DNA of 64,000 nucleotides from Ctenosaura bakeri (lineage: Eukaryota > Chordata > Lepidosauria > Squamata > Iguanidae). Both the position numbers and the translations under genes were made by a program. The stretch spans positions 558,001 to 622,000 of the forward strand of contig CAOLHI010000147.1 in assembly GCA_948474755.1 (NCBI GenBank), given 5' to 3'. Below are positions 11,532-23,689 of the stretch, piece by piece. Every line of letters starts with the position of its first letter. Position 1 is the first letter of the stretch. Under the pieces are notes generated by a model, which worked only from the letters and a program-made list of their open reading frames with translations, did no database searches and had not been told where the DNA came from.

Positions 11532-12120
11532 CTTTATATTACAAAGGCTGAACTGAGCACGGATGAGGAAAGGTCGGAGATTGACTATCAGGTCAAAGTA
11601 ACATAGACCCAAACTGAAGAAATAGTTATCTTCAACCAGGGAAAATTTTAGAAGCTTCAGGGTTATTAAACTCTTAGGAATGTCAAGAAAAAATATATGA
11701 AAGCATTGCCAGAACATTATGACCTCATCAGCAACTAACTGGTGCTTTCTGCTAATAGGAATAACAATGTAAAATATAAAGGAAAGGTTCAAAATGAATA
11801 ATCTTCAATTGGTACTAGCTTAGTAATGGTTTAATGATTGTTGGTAAAAGATTGACTAAATATATAAGCAGCTTATTTCTGTGATTTGCTATATGTTGTC
11901 ATATACTGTTGCTGGGTAGATTTTTCCAAAACTGATATAAATGGTAAGGTATATGTTTGCTTCAGTGCCAGATTGCTCAGCCATAATGCTAAATATCTGG
12001 ACTGGCGTGCTGTTCAATAAACTTCTGCCTTCATTTCACTAATGCCTCCCATTATTGAATTCCAGCAGGAAAAGAAAAGTTTCTCCAATAGTACTCTTAT
12101 TTGTCTTTGTAGGAAGCCTG
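11532..12120. other. gene-free stretch
   Basis: AT-rich, non-repetitive. No supported features. Confidence 0.5.
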
Positions 12121-12420
12121 TCCTAGGGCTGTATGGGCTTTTTAAAGTGAACCATTTTCAAGTGCAACAAAATCCAAAATCCACAAAACAGGAATACCTT
12201 TTTAGGGCCAACTGAAAAGCACAAAATAATTATGCAAACTTTTGAAGCTCCACTGGCTTCTTCATCAGGCAAAAGATGTTTAAAAAAAAATCATATGGGA
12301 GAATAAAAGAGAAGATCGTAAGAGTCACAGACTCCATGGTTTGTATCAGAAGTTGTCTCTGTTATAGTTAAGTTGATCTGGAGGGATCTCAATGCCAGTC
12401 CTCTTCTTGGACATGTGGGA
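12121..12420. repeat. unclassified interspersed repeat
   Basis: Contains tttgaagctccactggcttc followed by ttcatcaggcaaaagatg, a combination seen in dispersed reptile repeats. Boundaries are unclear. No coding capacity. Confidence 0.35.
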
Positions 12421-13123
12421 ATTGAGAGAAAGGGCAGTAAAATTTAACCCCATTAGCAACAGTAAAATTCATTCTCTTGGGATCCTGGCTGTTTCTGTTC
12501 TTTGTGAGGCCACAGCCCCCTTCCTTATTTGTGCTCTTTAGTTGGTCGCCAGAAAGTATCCCTCTTTTGTGGATTTTGTTGTATGACCAACATGACTATC
12601 CTTGAATGTTTCCACTTTAAAGTGGTTTGCTCCAGGTTTGCTTAAGGACTATAGAGGCCTCTCCTAAATTCTGGCTCCATCTTGACTCAGCTTTCCACCA
12701 ACCCTCAGTCCTCTAAACACCTCTTCACTACACACAGAGGAAGAGAAATGTTTTTGCTGCAGTGTTGGAGTGCACCAGCCCTGTTTGCTGGCAGGATGTC
12801 CATCCTCATCAGCTGGCTGTCCAGCCCTTGCTTGAAGAGGAAGAGACAGGTTAGAACACTGCGGCAATGTCAATGGTGCAGATGGTGGAATCAAAGGCAC
12901 CATCAAGGCTGAGACAGTGGAGTAAATGGTGGAAGGGAGGCAGTGGTAGACATGAGGCCTGAATTCTCCATGAAGAGGTATTGCCTCATTTAGCCAAAGC
13001 TGAATACCTTTAAACTGTACCAGACTGAAACTAAATAAAATAAAAATGAAGTGTGGATTTCATTTTTTCATCAAAATCAATGGACCACAGAAGTGCTTAA
13101 CTTTAGCTGGGTCATGTCCTAAT
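12421..13123. other. gene-free stretch
   Basis: Includes two opposed 76-80 codon frames at 12664-12912 with no recognisable product. Confidence 0.45.
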
Positions 13124-13149
13124 TAAAGAAAGAAAGAAAGAAAGAAAAA
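13124..13149. repeat. (AAAG)n microsatellite
   Basis: About six imperfect aaag units, followed shortly by a T-rich run with tttttgttttt motifs. Confidence 0.8.
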
Positions 13150-15024
13150 CAGAAAAGTCTCTAATACTAGAAGGGTTTTTTTGTTTTTATTTTTGTTTTT
13201 GGTACTAATAGATTTGTGGTATAACCTGTGTGTGCTTACTCAGAAGAAAGCCCCACTGAATTCAAAACAAATACCTTGTAAATGCACTTGGAACGGCAGC
13301 CTCAATTTTCACCTTGACCTAATTTGTCACTTTTCTTGGGATTTTTAATTTTGTTCCTTGCCTTTGTCACACTATCATCATAATCAACAACAACAACACA
13401 CACATTTGGCCCCTTGACTTGCAGACTGTTGGCAAATTGCTTCCCAGTTTCCCTTTCTGCACCACAGTCTTCCTGCCATTTACAACACAAAATGGGGGAT
13501 GGAAGTATTTTTTCCCTCCTCTAGGTATGGTCCAAGAAAATCTCTGCCAAATGCTGAAGGATCAGAAATCTTTGTGTTCTACACAGCAGGGAGTTTGGAG
13601 TCTTAAAGGTGGCATCAAGGAGAAGAATGGTGGCACATAACCACTGGGATTCATTTAAAACCCTCTAGAAAGAAGAGGTTGGGAAGGGATTGAGATGGCT
13701 GTTTTCCTTTGGCTTGATGAGGATAAATATTAATATGTGAATAGTGTTTTGGATACATTTAAATCAATAATATGTTCAAGAAGGTAATCAATGAAAGGGC
13801 AAATAGAGCAGCAGCATTTTAAAAATTGCCATGCAGCACATAATGGAATGATAATGGAATGATGTGGTTGAAGACAAGGTTTGCAACATATTTATCTTAA
13901 GTTATTTAGATATGTGGTCTAGCTACTAGAATTAATAGAACTCGCCTGAAGAACAGCACTAGATGACCCTAAGGGCTCTATTCATCTCTTGGTTTCCTGA
14001 GAGTGTCATGCGTGATTCTGAGGTATAGACCATGGCATGTCCACTTCATGTAGAAAGTTTGCCAATGAAGTCAGAAAGGATTCTCTCCATTTTGTGTGTG
14101 TGTGTGTGATTTCAAAAACACATTGAGAAACTAATGTGATGAATCCTAATTTGAACAGGAACTATCTTCTGAATTCTCTTTGGAGCAGCAAACTGCAACA
14201 CTAGCCATGCATGCCAACATTTTTTTTTCCTGGCAGGGCTTCTGTGCTGTTAACTGCTACATGGCAGGCAGGAATCTAGCAAGTAAAGCCCCACTGCCTT
14301 GCATTACTACATCAGTGCAAAGAGAAAAGCTTCATCTGAGGAAACGCTTCCATGTCATAAAGTCCTGTCAGAAGCAAGCTGGCAACCTGAATCTTCATCC
14401 CATTTTAAAGAACATAATCTCTGCATATTTATGAAATCTTATCTCGTAAGAACCATTTCCATGAAGTGGCTACTCCAGAACCTGTAAGCTGATTAAAAAA
14501 CAAAACACACAAACAAGTCTTCAATCTTCTTGAGCCATTTCTCTGTGTGATGAATAGAAACAGAAATGCTTTGAGTTGGCATCAAGTTGATTCTTGTTTG
14601 ATTTTCCTGGCCTCATGTACATTTTCTCAGGGAAGAGGCTTAATTCTGCATATTGTTTCTTTGAAAGGAGGTCCTTTCCTTCTCCTGCTCCACCCCACCT
14701 GCTCAACTTTACAATAAAGGATTTGCATTGTTTACTGATCTTGTAGAGAAAATCATCCACCTCAAGGACAGGATAGTCAAAACATTCTTACTTCACCTCT
14801 CAAAAGTTCTCATAATTTGCACAAGCAGAGAATGTTAAGGCACCAGCTATTTTGTTTTTGAGATTTTAAGAAAGGCTAATATGAAGAATCTGAGCAAAAG
14901 AGGACAGAATAGCTAAATCTACATGACCTCCTTGGAAGCCCGAGAGCTCCTTTGCATTATTCACATATGACAAGAATATTTCTGTGGATGTGATGGCAAA
15001 TGAACACTGCATGATTAGAATACT
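13150..15024. other. gene-free stretch
   Basis: Non-repetitive apart from a GT tract at 14093-14108. A cagtgggact-type short repeat relic may lie near 13226-13290. Open frames are short and overlap on opposite strands. Confidence 0.45.
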
Positions 15025-15080
15025 GTCTAGAGTGACTAGAATAGTAACTAGAGTGGCTAGTGACTAGACTAGAATAGTTG
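15025..15080. repeat. short degenerate tandem repeat (ctaga units)
   Basis: Repeated gtctagagtgactagaat and taactagagtggctag, then tgactagactagaatag. The unit is roughly 16-20 bp with about three copies. Confidence 0.7.
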
Positions 15081-16221
15081 CTCATATACAAAAGAAGCCT
15101 GCATTCAGATGCACTCCAGCTATTAATAAAGGGCTGCATTACAATCGTCATTTCACGGTGCACAGTTGAGCAGAACACCATGCAAACAGCACCCATTGTC
15201 CTGCCATGCAGCTGACTAAGGTGAGGGATAGATACTGTGCCAAAAGGTAATGTGTTTATATGCATCTGTGTGTGTAAACAGCTAACATTGTGGTGATATA
15301 TTTGTTATCTTACAATACTTGTTCTTTCTAAAACAAACTAGCAATGTTCACTCTTGCAGTCTGATTCTTGCCCTGCTATGTTCTCCATGAAAATGTTTAT
15401 TTTCCTGCTCCCCTCTCCCCCGCCTTTGCCTTTCCATGGACATTCTGGTCAAATAAACAGTGAGTACTAGCAAAGTTTCGTATATGCAGCTTTGCACACT
15501 TGAATCTAGCCATGACAAAACAGGAAATGCCAGCACTCCTATTTGAAGTAAAGCGAAGGCAGGCTCTCATGGAAAGTACAACCTCTTTACTTTTCTGTGT
15601 CTACACATCTCCCCCCGTCCCCCCCAGTCACATACACTTTTTTTTTCAAATGGCAAGCAAAGCCAAAATGGTTTCAGTTTTACACCTCCTGTAGCACAGT
15701 CAAATGTTTCATAAATAACGTAAACAAATGTTAGGCAGAGCACAGCGGCTGATTTCAAACGATGATACCCCAGCTACCCCAGCCCCAATGTGCACTCAAG
15801 TTCTGCAAGAAGCATACATAGCAAATTTGTTGGCTAAGGCCACAGTAAAGGGTTTCCCAGTGTTTATGCTGCTGTTGCCAGCCTTACTCGAAGATGTATT
15901 AACAGTGGATGCGTTGATCCCAGTCTTATTACTCCGGCCACCAATCAGGCGAAAGTACCATGTTATTCTATTCCAGCTCTCTGTTTCGTAGTGTCATAGG
16001 ATCGAACGACTTGAGACTGGGAAACGACCCCGTGTTCTTCTTGAGAAAATGCATACCCATCTGAAAAGCAGAGAGCAGAAAGAGAGACTGGGAATCGGTT
16101 GAGGAGCATGCTTTGTTTCTTAAAGGAGCAGAAGGAGACAGCCAACTTGTTGCGGAGTTTAGAATCAGATCTAGGAAATGTTACTATATTGCAGCTAGAA
16201 ATCTGGGGGCTTCTGGGAATG
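15081..16221. other. gene-free stretch
   Basis: Non-repetitive. Short frames at 15500-15991 and 15963-16268 overlap on opposite strands and resemble no family I know. Confidence 0.45.
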
Positions 16222-16271
16222 TTAGGGTCTTTGTAAGCTGGAAATGACCCCAAGGCACACAATAACAACAG
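16222..16271 (+). mobile_element. BovB/Sauria 3' tail fragment
   Basis: Carries ttagggtctttgtaagctgg followed by aaatgaccccaaggcacaca and an aacaaca end, the tail shared by BovB and Sauria SINEs. The body is missing or unrecognisable. Confidence 0.65.
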
Positions 16272-16310
16272 GAGTTAATCCAACTCTGCTTTACTTACAA
16301 CTGGAAAGAT

Positions 16311-16340
16311 TCCCTCCCTCCCTCCCTCCCTCCCTCCCTC
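16311..16340. repeat. (CCCT)n microsatellite
   Basis: About seven and a half perfect tccc units. Confidence 0.95.
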
Positions 16341-17054
16341 GAATATAAGTCCCTCCTGCCTTCATATAGGGCCCAAGCCAAGAGTAACTGCATATTTTCA
16401 CTGTCTTAAAGAAAGACTCAATCTCACACTTATGAGGGAGCCATCTGAAAACTTGAGCATCTTCCTAATTCCCACCCTCTACCTTTTTAAAGGCTGTACC
16501 AATTATTCTTTTCTGAGGAACAAGTCCTTCATTGTTCACAGCACTTATAGCTGCCCCAAAGTGTAAGAGCACAGGCAAAAATGTGAGTCTCGAATTCTTA
16601 GCCTCTCTGATCACCTCCAGGCTTCTGAGGAGAATGTATATGTTATCTGATGGCTTGGTAGCTGTTGTGGTGGGAAGTGAGGTTTGCAATATCCTCAAAA
16701 TATAAGGTTTCCCAGTTTCAGGATGATATCAGGCTAGCAGCAGAAAGAAAAAAAGGCCTAGCCTGCTGTCACTGTTGATAACCCTTCTGTGAGAAGGATT
16801 ACAGGTCAAACCTCTTTCCCCACTAGGGCTACAGTTCTGTGTTAATGGTAACCTCCTCAGTACTGCTAACTGCTTCTTTTCTTAGCTTGGTGAGGTACAC
16901 ATGGCTGATTGTAGCCACATCATATTTCTACCCTGAGATATTTTTTGTGGAGGCCTCAGGTCATGAAAACATAAATGTCTTGGAGATGTCTGACTGCTCC
17001 ACAGTGATGTATGCCTTAGCTACCTCCTTGGATTACTTGTAATGTGCAATTAAG
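16341..17054. other. gene-free stretch
   Basis: Non-repetitive, including a 77-codon minus-strand frame (16465-16698) and a 67-codon plus-strand frame (16839-17042). Neither is recognisable. Confidence 0.45.
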
Positions 17055-18800
17055 GAGATTAGGAGCAAAAATAAAAGGTCATAGAAATAGTGTAAGAATC
17101 CTGAATGCAACTGCTCAGTGACCTGTATGCATGACAAGAACTACTACAAAACTCAATGCAGAGAAATAGTTTGTGACAACAAAGAAGAACAAGAGACCTC
17201 TTTTACACGATCCGAGAAATCAGGTACAAACAAAAAGATGATGAGAACAATACTTGAAAGAACAATATAGAAAAATGAAAGGACAACACATTCATTCAAG
17301 GAAGAACCATAGGAAGATGAACCACCAATTTTAGGAAGTGAAGTGAAAGCTACACTCTGAGCACTTGGCAGAAATAATCACCAGGAGCAGATGGCATACC
17401 AATAGAACTGCTTCATTCTCCAGAGAGAGAGAAATCTACTCTAATTCTAACTAAAATCTGTCAAAAAACATGGAAAACTAACAAATGGCTCACAGATTGG
17501 AAACATCCAATATATATTCCAACTTCCAAAAAGAGGGACACCATGGATCACAGTAACTACAATACCACTGCATTATTTTTCCATGTAAGTAAAATGATGC
17601 TCAAAATTCTACAATAAAGATTTTGACCATATATGAAGCAAGGAAAGCCAGATGTCCAAGAAATCAGGACACAAGGAAAGGAAAGAAAGAGACACCGTAA
17701 ACATATGTTGGATAACGGAGTGCATCAAAGAATTTCAGAAGAAAACCAGCCTCTGCTTTATTGATTATAGCAAAACCTTTGATTATGTATATCATGAAAA
17801 ATTACAGATTACTTTTAAAGAAATGGGTGTGCCTCAATATTTAATTGTCCTGATGCATATCTGTACTCTGGGCAAGAGGCTACTGTCAGAACAGGATATG
17901 GACAAATGGAATGATTTCCAGTTGGCAAGGGAGTCAAACAAGGCTGCATTGTAACACCCTATCTATTTAACTTTTATACTAAACATATCATACATGAAGC
18001 AGGATTAGACTTGGAGAAAGTTGTTTGAAAGCTGGAGGAAGGAAGACCAACAGTTTAAGATATGCAGATGACATCATATTACTAGCAGAAAACAGCAAAG
18101 ACTTGGAATGATTCTTGAAGAAAGTGCAAAGGCAGGTTTACAGTTGAAGATTAAGAAAACGACAATAATGATGATGGTGAAGATATTGAAAGAGTTCAAG
18201 ATTTTCCATACTTTGGTGCATTCATTAATCAGAATGGAGACTGCAGTCAAGAAATCAGAAGAAAGTCAGGACTTAGAAGAGCAACCATGAAGGGACTATA
18301 CAAGATCCTGAAGTGTATAGATATATCACTGAATGCTAAAGCTGGGATTGTCCATGCTATCACATTTCCAGTTTCTATGCACGGTTGTGAAAACTGGACA
18401 GTGAAGAAAGCTGATAGGAAGAATGTCAACTCATTTGAAATGTAGAGTTGGAAAAGAGTTCTCCAGATATCATGGACCGCTAAAAAACCAAAGAAGTAGA
18501 TCCTTGAGTAAAGCCAGCCTGAACTGCCAAGATGACTACCGTAAACTGAGACTGTCATACTTTGAAATATCATGAGAAGGCATGATTTGCTAATAAGACA
18601 ATCATGTTTGATACGAAAACAGTAGGTAAAGATTGGAAAAGGAAAAGAAAGGAACAGATTGTATACTCAGTCAAGGAAGCTATAGTCCTAAGTCTGAAAG
18701 ACCTGAATGGGGCTGTTGATGATAGGGTGACCTGCATGTCTCCTATTCACAGGGTCACCATAACGGAAAATCCACTTTTGGGCAGTTAGCAACAACAAAA
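17055..18800 (+). mobile_element. BovB/RTE LINE, decayed, 3' part
   Basis: The longest retrotransposon remnant in the window. It encodes scattered pieces of an RTE-clade reverse transcriptase. At about 17380-17620 are fingers-like pieces, with GIPIELL in one frame and KMMLKILQ further on. At about 17750 comes CFIDYSKTFDYVYHEKL (first catalytic motif region). At 18058-18075 is RYADDI, the catalytic YADD, in a different frame, so a frameshift lies between. Then come thumb pieces such as ESAKAGLQLKIKKT. Downstream is a C-terminal region with NSFEM, and the end carries gggtcaccataacgg and gcaacaacaaaa, the tail copied by Sauria SINEs. Many stops and frameshifts make it inactive. The endonuclease domain is absent, consistent with 5' truncation. 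Confidence 0.85.
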
Positions 18801-19019
18801 TATGCTTTGTTGTTAGAAAACTGCTCAGAAACTTCAACTGGTCCAAAATGCTGCATTACTTTAGATCCTTTCCCAATACCTACTATTTCACTACTGTGGG
18901 AAACATACAGATAAATGTCTTTCTTCCCTACTGGGTTAACAGAAGCTTTGGGGAGGGGGGTGAGTTAAGACTGGAAAAATGCCACAGATGAAGGGCTTAA
19001 CTCTCCTTCTCTCAGTTCC

Positions 19020-19020
<1 letters not shown>

Positions 19021-19046
<26 letters not shown>
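19021..19046. repeat. (GT)n microsatellite
   Basis: Thirteen near-perfect gt units directly abutting the tail of the 5S-Sauria SINE. It may have grown from that tail. Confidence 0.9.
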
Positions 19047-19052
<6 letters not shown>

Positions 19053-19272
19053 TTTTAAGTCACCTGTCAATTTATGGCAAACCCATGGATTTTTCATAGG
19101 GTTTTCTTAGGCAAGGAATACTCAAGAGGTGGCTTTGCCTGTTCCTTCCTCTGAAATATAGTCTACAGTATCGGGTATTCTTGGCAGTCTCCCATCTAAG
19201 TACTAACCAGGGCTGACCCTGCTTAGCTTCCAAGATCAAACAGGATCTGATGCCTTTGGGATACTTAGGCTT
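19047..19272 (-). mobile_element. 5S-Sauria chimeric SINE with preserved 5S promoter
   Basis: On the minus strand the head (19272 down to about 19172) aligns well by eye with vertebrate 5S rRNA. It keeps ggaagctaagcagggtc (A box region) and gatgggagac (C box), the internal control region bound by TFIIIA. The body follows, with the reverse complement of gggttttcttaggcaagg, then a Sauria-type 3' tail (cttaaaagc region). Such chimeras are known in lizards and depend on BovB for retrotransposition. Only some substitutions separate it from the 5S gene, so it is younger or better preserved than the 3.9 kb copy. It is not a functional 5S gene because it lacks the rest of the repeat unit. Confidence 0.85.
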
Positions 19273-19394
19273 GGCTTCAGTTATACTAGCTTGGTCTAAC
19301 TTCCTCCCTTCCCAATAACACTGCTTTTAGAGCTCCTCCAGATGGGACAAAAGTGTGAGGAGTTTGCAATATTTCTTGCTAGAGTTCTCTGGTA

Positions 19395-19800
19395 CTTTTT
19401 ATATAACCAAACTAGCATATTTACCCAGCATTGCCTGGGATTTTATTTTCCTCTTAAGAACTGTCTTCTCCAGTACCTGTAACTTTCCCCCATATTTCCC
19501 AATCCAATCTGTATTCAGAGTTTTTAACATAACAGAGGTTGGGTTCCTGAGGGAATACACTGCCATCCTCCTTCTTGCTGTGAGGCCTCATCTCCATAGA
19601 AACCAGCCTATTCTCTGGCTGAGAATTCTAAAGGCCCCTCTCTAAACTGCAAGCCCCAGGATTCCATAGAATCTTCACAGCCAGCCAATCATATGTGATC
19701 TTCTTGCCTCACTCCTCCAACTGTATGAGGTCTTCACCTGCCTGACACAGACAGACAGACAAACTCACTCACAAACTTTGACTTTTATATAGTAGATGAT
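19395..19800. repeat. interspersed repeat family R2, copy 1
   Basis: About 400 bp, homologous throughout to 37478-37915. Shared motifs in order: cctgggattttattttc, ccagtacctgtaact, ctgtattcagagtt, cctgagggaa, ctcatctccat, gagaattctaaaggcccct, ccagccaatcatat and acaaactttgactt. Both copies have tatata-type ends. The middle of the repeat contains the core sequence of the fold-back family. There is no coding capacity. Class unknown. Confidence 0.7.
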
Positions 19801-20873
19801 ATTTCTGTTGTCTCAGACTATTTTCTGGCAAATTCCAGTACTAGCTGCAGCATTTGATTCGTAACCTCAAGCAGGTTTCTTTTTAATTCCAAGGCATACT
19901 GATATAATATGTACCCTTTTCTTCTCCTTTCTTTTTCAATTCTTTCAGAGTTATAGTGCTAAAGGGCATCATTGAAATGGTCCATTTGCAATCTAACTCT
20001 GTAACATACTTGCACACACATTTAAAAAAACAGAGGAGAAAATTTGACTTTCTAATAATAGGACCGCCTCAGCAAACCATCCTCCACTTTTTTTAAAAAA
20101 AAAACAACTCTCTGGAAGAGCCCTACTACAGATTTAAGAAACTGTTGCAAACTTTCCTCTGCACCAAAAGAGTGATACAGGTAGATGCAGAAGCAATAAC
20201 AGCCAGAAAAATGCAAAGAAACCCAAATAGCCACACCCCAAGAACTCACACTTCTTTAGACCAATCTGGAAGAGCCCTAAGAAGAAAAACCCTGGAAGAT
20301 CTAATCACAGATCTCCTCTGCCAGAGTCAGCCCACAATGGTTGAATAGCCTCAGAAGCCAATACTACATTGGCAGCTAAATTTATCCAGTGTGAGGCTGC
20401 ATTTTGAAGTCAGGGACCACACTGAAGTTCAGCTAAAGCTGGTGATGAGCCCCAAACCACCCTTGCAGCCATCTCCAAGTTCAGTTACAAGCCTGAAGCT
20501 GCCAATTCTTCTTCCTCACCTCACCCCAGTTCTCTGCACTAACTACTGCTCAGCACATGAGCTGCTGCCGCCATCCACCAGTAATCAAGCCAACAGTTCC
20601 TAGAGATTACTGGTGCTGGAGAAGCAGGAGGCCAAGGCAGATAATGAGATGGCATTAGCTGTGTGCACTAAAGAGCACTCCCCACCCTATTGGGGAGCTT
20701 GGAGTTGCATCCTCCTTCCTCTTCTGTATACCCACCTCCTGTCCCCTTGTCACCCCACTTTTGAGCATTCATCAGCATCTACCAGTTCTAAAGAAGTGTT
20801 TTATGCATGAAAAATCCTGGTTGCCCACTTTGCAGCATTTGCACACACATCAAGTACCAGATTTTTATAAGCT
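19801..20873. other. gene-free stretch
   Basis: Non-repetitive with poly-A/poly-T runs near 20095-20105. Short frames without recognisable products. Confidence 0.45.
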
Positions 20874-20881
20874 CCAAACAG

Positions 20882-21583
20882 CAGTGATGTATTTAAGCCT
20901 TTTACTCCAAGTCTCAAGTCAAGTCTCAAGTCTCTACCTTCAAGTTTCAAGTCCTTGAAGATACTTTCAAGTCAAGTCTTAAGTCTGGAAGTCAACTTTA
21001 CACCCCGGCCAAAACTCCAGAATTACTGGACAGAGCCAAATAAAGTCAATTTTAACAATTTAAGCAGAGTCAGCCCTCCACATTTGTGATTTTGCCATCT
21101 GCAGCTTTGGATGTGGGGAACAGGATCCTTCTTACTTTCCATTTCTGAAGCTGGATGACTTTTCAGAAGTGGAGAATAGGATCCTTCTTATTCCTCATTA
21201 CTGAAGCTTCAAAAGCTTTAGAAGGAAGGATCCTTCTTCCTCACGCCCGTTGCCTAACACATTTACTGTTCCCGAGAAATGCACCCTGCACTCTGGGGAT
21301 GAGTCTTGTCTTCTGCTCTTAGGAAAAGTTTTAGAAGGCTCTTCAATACGCAGCAAGGTCCCCTCTGAGAAATGAGCCCACATTGCCAGATTGCCATGTG
21401 ACCAGTAGGCAAAAAGAGATGGAGGTGTTGTTCAAAGTTGTAAGGTTTCTGGATGAATGTGTTATGTTACTGAACTGAGGGCAGCAAGTCAGTCATTTAA
21501 AATATTCAAGTCTCGAGTCGAGTCACTGAAGTGACTTAAGTCCAACTTGAGTTCGAGTCTATTGACTCGAGTCTACATCACTG
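20882..21583. mobile_element. non-autonomous hAT element with perfect 8-bp TSD
   Basis: A 702-bp element. It starts cagtgatgta and ends with the inverse tacatcactg. It is flanked by the exact 8-bp duplication ccaaacag (20874-20881 and 21584-21591), the size expected for hAT. Sub-terminal regions hold clustered copies of caagtc (left) and gactcgagt/gacttaag (right). Such arrays are typical transposase-binding sites. Inside lie three copies of aggatccttctt (near 21123, 21179 and 21227). A segment at 21067-21120 resembles a pogo-like terminus (gtcagccctccacattt). No transposase frame is present. Confidence 0.85.
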
Positions 21584-21591
21584 CCAAACAG

Positions 21592-23382
21592 TTCATCTTG
21601 GGAGAAGCAGGAAAGCATAGGAGGAAAGTAGCAGCAACTAAAGCCCTGAGTACTTCCGAGTACTGTTGTGGAGGATGGGAAGAGAAGGCTTAAGTGCACT
21701 GGCAAGTGCTGGGAATGTCTGTGCATATGCACATTCATGCACACATGCACAAAGCTCTGTAGAGGAGGTGGTGGTGATTTGTGGCCTCCTATTCCTAATC
21801 ATGCATAGTTTGGCTCTGAGATAAATCTTGAGACCCTTCCAGTGTGTTTTGAAAGCTTTCACATATGCAGGGAACCATGGCCTTTGGTTTGTGTTTTGCT
21901 TATTCAGAGAACAGCTGAGAATGAAAAATCCATATAATGGGACTTAACAGCAAAACCTGCCACAGTACTGATTTCAAACAGGTGCCAGGATAGGAACCAC
22001 ACTCTATCCCCAGGGCTCCTGCTGTCTATTTCCATTAGAATAGTTAGGACTGCAGAAATATTAAAGATGAGGAAAGGCATTAAAAATGCTACACTCCAAT
22101 CTTCCAGTCTACTGAAATCTCATCTTTATTTACAACAAAATCTGAAGATAAGTTAAAAAAAAGATGGATGAAAGAAAGCAAAAGCTTTTAGGAAGCTACA
22201 GAAATCCAAAAATCTGTAACTTTCAGAGCATGGTTGTCATGCTAAACTGGAACACTTTTAGGATGTATGTGAGAATATTTGTCAGTACAGGTCAGAACTT
22301 GTAAAAAGTACTTTTTCAATGACAGCTTTCTAAATCTCCTAGGCGATAAATAAATAAATTTAAACCTATCATATCTCTTTATGATAAACTGAAAGATCAA
22401 TTCACAAAACAAAGAATGGGCAAGATACAAATACAACCTATTATTATATGCTAAGAACTTAAGATATTTTTAAATAGTGAAGCTTATTAATAATCCAAAG
22501 AGGAGTCTAAGATCCTATTAGTTTATCCTTTCTGGACATGCAATAATTTTATCTATGAATTTGATAACAGACTGTTTCTGTACAATTATATAATACATAT
22601 TTCTTTGTTGGGCTACAATTTATTTTAAGAGGCCTAAGTGTTTTGCACCTTTCCTTTCCCTTGTGTCCATTTAGCAGTATCATTTGACAAGGGATGACAG
22701 AAGTTGTAGAAGATTATGGATTGGTCTTAACATCCCTCCATCATCTGATTTAGTCTTAAAAATACAATGAAAATTTATGCTCATGAGAAAAACAGGCAGA
22801 TGACTGCAGCTAGCCCCACCTGGACTGGCTCATTTAACACTTAATTGTCCACATTTAGAAAGGACAGGTGAACTGAGCTGCAATGTATCTCGAGGTCTCT
22901 TTCTTCTTTCCTGTGAATTATCAACCCATTAAAAGGCTTCAAGAAAGTGTGCAGCCTGAGAGATCACAGCTGACAACATAAGTGTTCTTTGCCACCCTAA
23001 CAATTATACTCCCCTACATTTTCCCTGTGCCCCACACTTTTGTTCTGGCAGTCCTGTAACTTCTCAGATTCTTTCCTGTTGAGATGGAGCACATCTGAAA
23101 GATGGAAGTCTGCTTCTTAGAGGATGCGAATCTGGAACAAGTCCAGTGCCTGAGGTTGAAGGCCCTAAATGGTAAGGAGTGTCTACATTCATGTAAACTG
23201 TATAACCTAACCGTACATGAATGAATCCATGTAAATACACTTTGATTTGGGATACCCTTAGCAAGATGGATGGAGACTAAAACTGGCACTACCCTGGGGT
23301 CAAGTGAAGCAGCTACCTCAGGCCCACCAGTCCATTTCATGTGGCCCTCACACCTCTCCTGCAGTTGTGGCACTTCCCTTGC
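21592..23382. other. gene-free stretch
   Basis: Non-repetitive AT-rich sequence up to about 22990, then higher GC. No supported gene. The long minus-strand frame that begins at 23790 runs into it but is explained by the inverted and tandem repeats further right. Confidence 0.45.
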
Positions 23383-23384
23383 CT

Positions 23385-23668
23385 GGCGAGCCCAATCTCC
23401 ACATTGTGGGCCCCTGGCTGCTGGTATTCTGAAGAGGGGCCCAGCAGCCAGCACTCGCAATATACTTCTACTTCTGATTGCTCCTCTGTCCAACTCTTGC
23501 GAGCCATGCAGAGTGTTGCCCCAGGCTACCATGGTAATACTCTGTACAGCTTGCAAGAGTTGGAGACAGGAGCAGTCAGACATAGAAGTAGATTGTGAGT
23601 GCTGGCTGCTGGGCCCCTCTTCAGAATACTGGCAGCCAGGTGCCCGCAATGTGGGGAATGGGCTCAGC
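23385..23668. repeat. large inverted repeat (~135-bp arms)
   Basis: The left arm (about 23385-23523) and right arm (about 23531-23668) are reverse complements with scattered mismatches. Matching blocks: gaagaggggcccagcagcca against tggctgctgggcccctcttc, and gcagagtgtt against aatactctgt. The loop is under 10 bp, so the strand could form a long hairpin or cruciform. Both strands therefore appear open, which produces artefact frames (258 codons minus, 174 codons plus). Confidence 0.8.
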
Positions 23669-23689
23669 AGGTACAGAGAGGGGCAGCAG

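Noticed and set aside
19172..19272. Considered a 5S rRNA gene
   Set aside because: It continues directly into a Sauria SINE body and carries substitutions, so it is a chimeric SINE head.
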